64,000 nt of DNA, taken from Lachnospiraceae bacterium UBA3273. GTDB taxonomy: Bacteria; Bacillota; Clostridia; Lachnospirales; Lachnospiraceae. The translations under genes were made by a program, and so were the position numbers. Where the stretch lies: the NCBI GenBank assembly GCA_002362385.1, contig DEUB01000055.1, forward strand, positions 67,538 through 131,537, in the 5' to 3' direction. The notes under the pieces were generated by a model. It made no database searches, had not been told where the DNA came from, and saw nothing but the letters and a program-made list of their open reading frames with translations. Shown here piece after piece: positions 58,181 through 64,000 of the stretch. Numbering within the stretch: position 1 is the first letter of the stretch; each line of letters opens with the position of its first letter.

Positions 58181-58618
58181 ATGAAAGAAACCATTAAAAT
58201 CCAATATATCAATGATACCGTTGAAAGGCTGAAATATATTGACGGGAAGTCTGACTGGATCGATTTAAGGAGCGCCGAGCATGTGGAAATGAAAGCGGGA
58301 GAATTCAGGCTGATCAATTTAGGCGTTGCCATGCAGCTCCCGGAAGGGTATGAAGCCCATATTGTGCCGAGAAGTTCTACCTTCAAAAATTTCGGCATTA
58401 TCCAGACCAATCACTGCGGCATTGTGGATGAGAGCTACTGCGGGCCAAACGACTGGTTTTATATGCCGGCATATGCCCTGCGGGATACGGTAATCGAGGT
58501 AAATGACCGTATCTGCCAGTTCCGCATTGAAAAACATCAGCCTGTTATAGAATTTGACGAGGTAGAGAAGCTTTCGGGAAAGAACCGGGGCGGTATCGGA
58601 AGCACGGGGACAAATTGA
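58181..58618 (+). CDS. dut: dUTP diphosphatase
   Basis: 145-aa trimeric dUTPase hydrolysing dUTP to dUMP. The five motifs are visible: 'IDLRSAEHVEMKAGE', 'PRSSTFKNFGII', 'NHCGIVDESYCGPNDWFYMPAYAL', 'DRICQFRIEKHQP' and the C-terminal P-loop-like 'RGGIGSTG'. It follows nrdG by 35 bp without a terminator, so it probably shares the NrdR-controlled transcript, a sensible pairing in dNTP metabolism. Confidence 0.95.
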   Translation: MKETIKIQYINDTVERLKYIDGKSDWIDLRSAEHVEMKAGEFRLINLGVAMQLPEGYEAHIVPRSSTFKNFGIIQTNHCGIVDESYCGPNDWFYMPAYALRDTVIEVNDRICQFRIEKHQPVIEFDEVEKLSGKNRGGIGSTGTN

Positions 58619-58645
58619 AAAAATTTTCCTAAAGTGGAATAATCA

Positions 58646-58692
58646 GACTCCTTTTTGCAAGACTAATAAATAAAAGTTTTGTAAAAGGAGTC
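58646..58692 (+). promoter_or_regulatory. Hairpin hiding the ribosome binding site of the germination gene
   Basis: GACTCCTTTT (58646-58655) is exactly complementary to AAAAGGAGTC (58683-58692), which contains the AAAGGAG of the next gene. A T-rich run follows, so it may also end dut transcripts. GAATA (58637-58641) and CAAGACTA (58658-58665) vaguely resemble SigG/SigF boxes; a transcript from there would lack the left arm. Confidence 0.6.
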
Positions 58693-58700
58693 TTTGCGTT

Positions 58701-60152
58701 TTGAAAAAGTCAGATAGAAATAAAGAAATAACCTGTTTTGAAAGTAAAATAAAAACCAGTCTGGATGAAAACATGCAGTATCTGAACGAAAAGCTGGCGG
58801 TCGACGCCAATTTTGACGTAGTATACCGTGTCATGGAAATCGGAGGCAAAAGAGCATGCATGTATTTTGTGGATGGCTTCTGCAAGGACGATCTGATGCA
58901 GAAGATGCTTCAGTATTTTATTACCATTTCGCCAAAGGATATGCCCCAGAGCGCCCATGAAATGTCCAAGCGGTGCATACCTTACGTGGAAGTGGATTTA
59001 AAGGATGAATGGAAGCAGATCATATTTTTCGTGCTCTCGGGCGTACTGGCGCTGTTCGTCGACGGATATGACCAATGCATCCTCATTGATTCCAGGACCT
59101 ATCCTGCAAGAAACGTATCGGAACCCGAAAAGGATAAGGTGTTAAGAGGCTCCAAGGACGGGTTCGTGGAAACCGTTATCTTTAATACGGCGCTGATAAG
59201 GAGAAGGATCCGTTCTTCAGACCTTAGGATGGAGATGATGAATGCGGGAAAAAGCTCCAAAACAGATATTGTGGTATGCTATATGGATTCCAGGGTGGAT
59301 CATGATTTTCTGGATAAGATAAAAAGCAGGATCAGGAATATCAAGGTGGATGCCCTTACGATGAACCAGGAAAGTCTCGCGGAATGTCTTTATAAGGAGG
59401 CATGGTGGAATCCCTTTCCGAAATTCAAGTTTACGGAGCGTCCGGATACCGCAGCCGCCCAGGTCTTAGAGGGCAATATTATCATTTTGGTGGACAACTC
59501 CCCGTCGGCAATGATCATGCCCACAAGTATTTTTGATGTGGTGGAAGAGGCGGATGATTATTATTTCCCGCCGGTTACCGGCACCTATCTCCGCCTGTCC
59601 AGATTTTTGATCGCCATATTGACCTATATTATGACGCCCACATTCCTTCTTTTGATGCAGAATCCGGACTATATCCCCCACGGATTTGAATTTATCATGG
59701 TAAAGGATACGATAAACGTGCCCTTGGTATGGCAGTTCCTCATACTGGAACTGGCAATAGACGGGTTAAGGCTGGCATCGGTCAATACCCCCAATATGCT
59801 GAGCACGCCCCTAAGCGTTATGGCGGCGCTCGTGCTGGGAGAATTTTCCGTTAACAGCGGCTGGTTCAACTCGGAAGTCATGCTGTACATGGCCTTTGTA
59901 GCCATTGCAAACTATACCCAGGCAAGCTATGAACTGTCCTATGCGCTAAAATTTATGAGGATCCTGAATCTGATTCTGACCGCTGTATTTGGCATTTACG
60001 GATATATTGCGGGAGGCGTCGTTCTGGTACTGTGTATCGTTCTTAACAGAACTGTTTCCGGACAGAGCTATATTTATCCGTTGCTGCCCTTTAACTTAAA
60101 GCAATTATCCAAACGCTTTTTGAGAAAGAGACTGCCGGAATCCAGACAATAG
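58701..60152 (+). CDS. GerA/SpoVAF family spore germination protein
   Basis: 483 aa. Soluble N-terminal half ('VYRVMEIGGKRACMYFVDGFCKDDLMQKMLQYF', 'GFVETVIFNTALIRRRIRSSDLRMEMMNAGKSSKTDIVVCYMDSR') and a C-terminal membrane half with about five helices (from about 285), including 'TGTYLRLSRFLIAILTYIMTPTFLLLM'. The family includes germinant-receptor A subunits and SpoVAF of the spore inner membrane; length and lack of adjacent gerB/gerC genes favour a SpoVAF-like role. Start TTG 58701 lies 11 bases from AAAGGAG. Its SD is inside a hairpin. Confidence 0.92.
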   Translation: MKKSDRNKEITCFESKIKTSLDENMQYLNEKLAVDANFDVVYRVMEIGGKRACMYFVDGFCKDDLMQKMLQYFITISPKDMPQSAHEMSKRCIPYVEVDLKDEWKQIIFFVLSGVLALFVDGYDQCILIDSRTYPARNVSEPEKDKVLRGSKDGFVETVIFNTALIRRRIRSSDLRMEMMNAGKSSKTDIVVCYMDSRVDHDFLDKIKSRIRNIKVDALTMNQESLAECLYKEAWWNPFPKFKFTERPDTAAAQVLEGNIIILVDNSPSAMIMPTSIFDVVEEADDYYFPPVTGTYLRLSRFLIAILTYIMTPTFLLLMQNPDYIPHGFEFIMVKDTINVPLVWQFLILELAIDGLRLASVNTPNMLSTPLSVMAALVLGEFSVNSGWFNSEVMLYMAFVAIANYTQASYELSYALKFMRILNLILTAVFGIYGYIAGGVVLVLCIVLNRTVSGQSYIYPLLPFNLKQLSKRFLRKRLPESRQ

Positions 60153-60170
60153 AGAATGGGATTCCCGGAT

Positions 60171-60199
60171 TTGAAAAACGGATAAAAGAATGGTACAAT
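60171..60199 (+). promoter_or_regulatory. Promoter of the second degV gene
   Basis: TTGAAA at 60171-60176, 17-bp spacer, TACAAT at 60194-60199. Confidence 0.75.
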
Positions 60200-60229
60200 A
60201 TACCAAAATAAAAATACAAAGGAGCGGCT

Positions 60230-61102
60230 ATGATGAGTCAATTCAAATTGGTAACGGATACTTCGGCGGATCTTCCGAGAAATTATCTTGAGCAGAACGA
60301 TATAGCAGTGATGAGCCTTGCCTATATAATCGACGGTAATACCTATGGGTGGGATAATCCCATGGATGAGCATGAGTTTTATGAAAAAATGAGAAAAGGA
60401 AGCATGCCTACAACTTCCCAGGTCAACGTGGGAGACGCCATGGAGCTTTTTGAAAGGCTGATAGAGGAAAATGATGAGATTTTGTGCATTTCCTTTTCAT
60501 CAGGGCTCAGCGGAACCTATAACAGTGCAGCGGTTGCGGCGCAGAACGTATGTGAAAGCCATCCTGATAAGAAAATCCGTGTCGTGGATTCCAAAGCGGC
60601 TTCCTTAGGGCAGGGACTGATGGTGGACTACGCCCTTAAGATGCAGAAGGAAGGGAAAGGCCTTGATGAAACGGCGGACTTTCTGGAGCAGAATTTCGGG
60701 CATTTTGTCCATGTGTTTACGGTAGATGACTTAAACCACCTTTACAGGGGCGGAAGAGTCAGCCGCGCCACAGCTTTCGTGGGCACCCTTGCCAATATAA
60801 AGCCTATCCTCCATGTAGATGACGAAGGGCATCTGATCAATATCGGAAAGGTAAGGGGCAGGAAAAAGTCGTTGATCGAATTGGTCAATCTTATGGAGCA
60901 GAAGATCGGGGACCATGTAAAGGAAAACCGCACCATATTCATCAGCCACGGAGACAGTCCGGAGGATGCACGGATTGTGGCGGACGAAGTAAAAAAGCGT
61001 TTTGGCATAGACAGCTTTTTGATCAATTTTGTGGGGCCTACCATAGGCGCCCATTCCGGGCCCGGAACCATTGCTCTGTTTTTTTACGGAGATGAGCGAT
61101 AA
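60230..61102 (+). CDS. DegV family fatty-acid-binding protein, second paralogue
   Basis: 290 aa. 'KLVTDTSADLPRNYLEQNDIAVMSLAYIIDG', 'STSQVNVG-like' segment T-T-S-Q-V-N-V-G, 'SFSSGLSGTYNSA', 'LNHLYRGGRVSRATAFVGTLANIKPILHVDDEGHL' and 'GPTIGAHSGPGTIALFFYGDER' are textbook DegV features. It differs clearly from the copy at 2114, so the two may prefer different fatty acids, as FakB1/FakB2 do. Start ATG 60230 or 60233, both near GGAG. A terminator follows. Confidence 0.95.
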   Translation: MMSQFKLVTDTSADLPRNYLEQNDIAVMSLAYIIDGNTYGWDNPMDEHEFYEKMRKGSMPTTSQVNVGDAMELFERLIEENDEILCISFSSGLSGTYNSAAVAAQNVCESHPDKKIRVVDSKAASLGQGLMVDYALKMQKEGKGLDETADFLEQNFGHFVHVFTVDDLNHLYRGGRVSRATAFVGTLANIKPILHVDDEGHLINIGKVRGRKKSLIELVNLMEQKIGDHVKENRTIFISHGDSPEDARIVADEVKKRFGIDSFLINFVGPTIGAHSGPGTIALFFYGDER

Positions 61103-61110
61103 GACCGGAA

Positions 61111-61154
61111 ATACCGTATCGGCCGGAACGAAAGCGGCTGATACGGTAATTTTA
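61111..61154 (+). terminator. Terminator after the second degV gene
   Basis: TACCGTATC (61112-61120) pairs with GATACGGTA (61140-61148); five more pairs (one G-U) extend the stem inward to about 14 bp, and a T-rich stretch follows. Confidence 0.8.
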
Positions 61155-61197
61155 TAGGCAATGACGCAAAAATCATAAATGAGGGATTTGTGGGAAA

Positions 61198-61905
61198 ATG
61201 ATCAACCGCTATGAATACGCAACGGAATTGGAATATCAATTACATATTCATGAGGATAAGGTGGAATTCGCCAGATGCCAGATACTGATCCAATTAAGAA
61301 GCGCCGTGGTCAGGAAAAGGGAGGAAGACTTTGAACTGAAAATGTATACGGGAATTTTTCTGGCAATAGAATTTCTGATCGCATTCAGCTTTACCATGTC
61401 TTTGGGACTCTGGAACTTTTTGGCGCTTATCGGCGTCCCGCTTTTGTTCATAGGAATGGCGGGATGGCTCTTTGTAAGGCCGGTCTGTGTTTACAAGATC
61501 GTAAAGGGAATCATTCTCCGTTCCATAGACAGCCAGAACAGGCTGGGGGAATGGATGATGAAACGCTATGAGATTCCTACCTGCGGCGCCGAGATCAACG
61601 CCTGTCAGCTGTATCTGAATAAATATAATCTCTATCTTCAGGATATTAAACAATGGAATACGCAGATCGCAGAAGGAGATCTGGAGCTTTCAGAAGAACA
61701 GGTCATGGAGCGTCTTAAAGGAATGGAAAGGGAATTAGAACCGGAAATAGGGGTTGCAACGGTTATGGAAGGGAACCTGAAAAAATTCCTGAAACGTGTG
61801 ACAATGGCGGGAACGCTTATTGTATACGGAATACTCCTTTTGCTGGAATTCAGAATGTTTCTGGTGGTGCTGGATACGATCGAAAAGCTGTTTCGGCAGA
61901 TATAA
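61198..61905 (+). CDS. Membrane protein of unknown function
   Basis: 235 aa. A charged N-terminal helical region (1-46) is followed by two close transmembrane helices (about 50-95), a long cytosolic, coiled-coil-prone segment with Glu-rich 'LELSEEQVMERLKGMERELEPE' (about 100-200), and a last helix (about 205-225). No family is recognised. It is flanked by a terminator upstream and the GH25-GH3 gene downstream. A tight SD is not evident. Confidence 0.65.
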   Translation: MINRYEYATELEYQLHIHEDKVEFARCQILIQLRSAVVRKREEDFELKMYTGIFLAIEFLIAFSFTMSLGLWNFLALIGVPLLFIGMAGWLFVRPVCVYKIVKGIILRSIDSQNRLGEWMMKRYEIPTCGAEINACQLYLNKYNLYLQDIKQWNTQIAEGDLELSEEQVMERLKGMERELEPEIGVATVMEGNLKKFLKRVTMAGTLIVYGILLLLEFRMFLVVLDTIEKLFRQI

Positions 61906-61993
61906 ATGATGTAAAAGGCCGGTCTTTCGGTCCGGATTTTGCAAAATGCGGGCGATAGCTGCTATATTACCCATGGAGGCAAAAATATAAATT

Positions 61994-64000
61994 ATGAAAA
62001 AAAAGGAATGGAAAAAGAATACCGGCCTGCTGTTATGCGGATGTCTGATAACAGGCCTGCTGTCAGGATGCGGCGGGCAGGATGGGACGGGGGAAATGGC
62101 GGAGCCTTTTGTTTCGGAAAACGGAACGGAAAAAGAAGAGATGCTTTCGGATCATGAAGCGGGGATTTCAGTTTCTGAAAACGGGGAAAGTCGGTCGGAT
62201 GAACCGGATAAAAACATGATTTCCTTTAAGGACGTGTACGGTGTTACCTATCAGGTCTCTTTTAATGAACTGGCAGACACCCATAATTACGATCTTTCCT
62301 GCCTTACTGACGACGGAGAGTTCAAAACCTATGAGGCTTCGGGATATACTTCAAGGACCGGCATTGACGTTTCCAAATTTCAGGGAGATATTGACTGGCA
62401 GGCGGTAAAGGAACAGGGAATCGACTATGCCTTTATCCGTGTGGGAAACAGAGGCTACGGAGAAGAAGGCACTTTAAATACGGACGGAAAATATTTACAG
62501 AATATAGAAGGGGCCAAAGGAGTGGGAATAGACGTGGGAGTCTATTTTTATTCCCAGGCGGTAAGCGAAGAGGAGGCTTTAGAGGAAGCGGAGTATGTGC
62601 TAAATCTTTTGGAAGGCATAGAATTGGACTATCCGGTGGTTTACGATGCGGAGTATGTGATAGAGGCGGAGGCCAGAACGGACGGTTTGGGGGCCGAGCA
62701 GTTTACAAAAAACACCATTGCTTTCTGCGAGCGGATAGAAGAAGGGGGATATAAGCCGGTTATCTATGCCACCATGAAGTGGGAGGCCTATGCATTACAG
62801 ATGCACCGGGTAAACAAGTATGAAAAATGGTATGCGGATTATGAGGAATTTCCCCAGACTCCCTATGATTTTACTTACTGGCAGTATACGAATGAAGGGC
62901 GGCTTGAAGGAATCGACGGACCGGTGGATCTTAATTTGGAGATCATCCCCATAGAGGAACGGACAGAGGAGCTTCTCAAAGGAATGTCCAAAGAGGAGAA
63001 AGTGGCCCAGCTGTTCATAGTAACGCCGGACGCCCTGACAGAAAGTGCGGGGCTTAAGACGGGAGGGGAAACTTTAAGGCAGGCCCTTAAGACTTACCCG
63101 GTAGGGGGGATCGTGTACTTTTCAAATAATATAGAAACGCCGGAACAGACAACGGCATTGTTAAAGGAGTCCTATCTGTATGCAAAGGAGTCGGCGGCTC
63201 TTCCTGCCTTTCTGGCCGTGGATGAAGAAGGGGGGAGTGTTGCCAGGGTTGCGGGAAATCCTGCCATGGGCCTTGAAAATGTAGGGGACATGGCTGATGT
63301 GGGAGCCACGGGGGATGAGAACAGAGCCTATGAAGCGGGGAAGACGATCGGCGGTTATCTTTCGGGGCTTGGCTTTAATCTGGATTTTGCGCCGGATGCG
63401 GATGTACTGACAAATCCGGAAAATACGGTGGTCCAAAAGAGAAGCTTTGGCTCTGAGCCGGAGCTTGTAAGCGATATGTCCTTAGCATATATGGAAGGGC
63501 TGAGGGAATCAAATGTGGCAGGGTGTTTCAAGCACTATCCGGGCCACGGCGCTACAGAGGCGGACACCCATGAAGGATATGCCTATATAGATAAAACTTT
63601 GGATCAATTAAAGGAAACGGATCTGATTCCCTTTATAAGAGGGATAGAGGAAGGGGTTCCCATGATCATGGCGGGACATATTTCCCTGCCGGATATTACG
63701 GGCGATGATATGCCCGCTTCCTTATCTAAAACAATGATCTCTGATATTTTGAGAGGGGATTTAGGATATGAGGGGCTTGTGATAACCGATGCGTTGAACA
63801 TGGGAGCGGTAACGAAACAGTATACCTCAAAAGAAGCCTGTATTCTGGCTCTGGAAGCAGGGGTGGATATGCTCCTGATGCCTGAGGATTTTAAAAGCGC
63901 TTACAAGGGAGTTTTAGATGCGGTCAATGAGGGGCGTATATCGGAGGAGACGCTTGATGAGGCGGTAAAAAGGATCATCCGGGTAAAGCTGCAATATCTG
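61994..64000 (+). CDS. Lipoprotein fusing GH25 muramidase and GH3 (NagZ-type) beta-N-acetylglucosaminidase; 3' end outside window
   Basis: 669 codons open to the window end. Signal peptide with lipobox L-L-S-G-C (Cys26), acidic linker, then a GH25 lysozyme domain (about 122-320): 'TGIDVSKFQGDIDW' with Asp125 and the D-x-E pair Asp218/Glu220 in 'YPVVYDAEYV'. Then a GH3 domain (about 322-669+): 'KVAQLFIVTPDAL', 'AVDEEGGSVARV', 'FKHYPGHGATEADTH' with the Asp524/His526 dyad of NagZ enzymes, and nucleophile Asp599 in 'LVITDALNMGAV'. It should cut both glycan bonds of peptidoglycan at the cell surface. The start is fixed by the signal peptide; GGAGG lies 14 bases upstream, farther than usual. Confidence 0.9.
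   Translation, partial: MKKKEWKKNTGLLLCGCLITGLLSGCGGQDGTGEMAEPFVSENGTEKEEMLSDHEAGISVSENGESRSDEPDKNMISFKDVYGVTYQVSFNELADTHNYDLSCLTDDGEFKTYEASGYTSRTGIDVSKFQGDIDWQAVKEQGIDYAFIRVGNRGYGEEGTLNTDGKYLQNIEGAKGVGIDVGVYFYSQAVSEEEALEEAEYVLNLLEGIELDYPVVYDAEYVIEAEARTDGLGAEQFTKNTIAFCERIEEGGYKPVIYATMKWEAYALQMHRVNKYEKWYADYEEFPQTPYDFTYWQYTNEGRLEGIDGPVDLNLEIIPIEERTEELLKGMSKEEKVAQLFIVTPDALTESAGLKTGGETLRQALKTYPVGGIVYFSNNIETPEQTTALLKESYLYAKESAALPAFLAVDEEGGSVARVAGNPAMGLENVGDMADVGATGDENRAYEAGKTIGGYLSGLGFNLDFAPDADVLTNPENTVVQKRSFGSEPELVSDMSLAYMEGLRESNVAGCFKHYPGHGATEADTHEGYAYIDKTLDQLKETDLIPFIRGIEEGVPMIMAGHISLPDITGDDMPASLSKTMISDILRGDLGYEGLVITDALNMGAVTKQYTSKEACILALEAGVDMLLMPEDFKSAYKGVLDAVNEGRISEETLDEAVKRIIRVKLQYL

Noticed and set aside
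61906..61945. Terminator after the 235-aa membrane protein
   Set aside because: The GGCCGG/CCGG bases there form only a 4-bp stem and the T-run is short.
1..64000. CRISPR array, tRNA or rRNA genes
   Set aside because: No regularly spaced direct repeats and no tRNA- or rRNA-like sequence were seen while reading the window.

Overview
The window looks like a chromosomal segment of a spore-forming, strictly anaerobic Clostridia member, most likely Lachnospiraceae. The reasons are moderate G+C, strong AGGAGG-type ribosome binding sites, sporulation and germination genes (spoIVA, a GerA/SpoVAF-family gene), the anaerobic NrdD/NrdG ribonucleotide reductase, and the blocks ylxM-ffh-rpsP-khpA-rimM-trmD-rplS-lepB-rbgA-rnhB and der-plsY-gpsA. 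No rRNA, tRNA or CRISPR array was seen.

Layout. 1-6015: a decayed Rpn-family nuclease, a frameshifted C-type-lectin lipoprotein, degV, a three-repeat lipoprotein and a CDF metal exporter with Mn-type ligands. 6284-11831: a large membrane protein, gpmI and yitT. 12016-27693: the SRP/ribosome-maturation block, interrupted by a RelE/ParE-type toxin-antitoxin pair (khpA/rimM) and by an ABC exporter plus GT-C-like gene cassette (trmD/rplS); it continues with two signal peptidases around rbgA, rnhB, two flagellar-export-like genes and an ABC-F ATPase. 27756-29955: traX-like, yraN, pgeF. 29970-34602: accessory island with TetR plus membrane protein, a RloA/RloB (AbiL-like) ATPase/Toprim defence pair, an autoregulated MerR-TipAS regulator and a 281-bp long-inverted-repeat element. 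34603-40318: prs divergent from DUF512-der-plsY-gpsA. 40497-45281: second accessory stretch with a phosphoribosyltransferase plus divergent DprA-like pair, an orphan Rpn C-terminal ORF, metF and MoxR/VWA genes, all lying between gpsA and spoIVA. 45389-55139: spoIVA, nucleoside salvage (punA, cdd, mtaD-like), a membrane MutS-like protein, rnhA, a 59-aa membrane protein, HAD, WYL regulator and aminotransferase. 55302-64000: NrdR-box-controlled nrdD-nrdG, dut, the germination-receptor-like gene, a second degV, a membrane protein, and a lipoprotein fusing a GH25 muramidase to a GH3/NagZ-type glucosaminidase that runs off the window end.

Themes. Core housekeeping operons carry inserted accessory cassettes. 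Intergenic space is very compact: terminator-like hairpins repeatedly share bases with the next gene's -35 box (ylxM, lepB), its ribosome binding site (spoIVA, the GerA-family gene) or its first codons (yitT). For the two sporulation genes the predicted sporulation transcript would begin inside the hairpin and so lack the arm that hides the ribosome binding site. That suggests read-through from vegetative operons is translationally silenced; this is inference. The strongest candidates for new biology are this arrangement, the orphan Rpn C-terminal ORFs (possible antitoxin relics), the phosphoribosyltransferase/DprA-like pair, the long-inverted-repeat element and the GH25-GH3 fusion.
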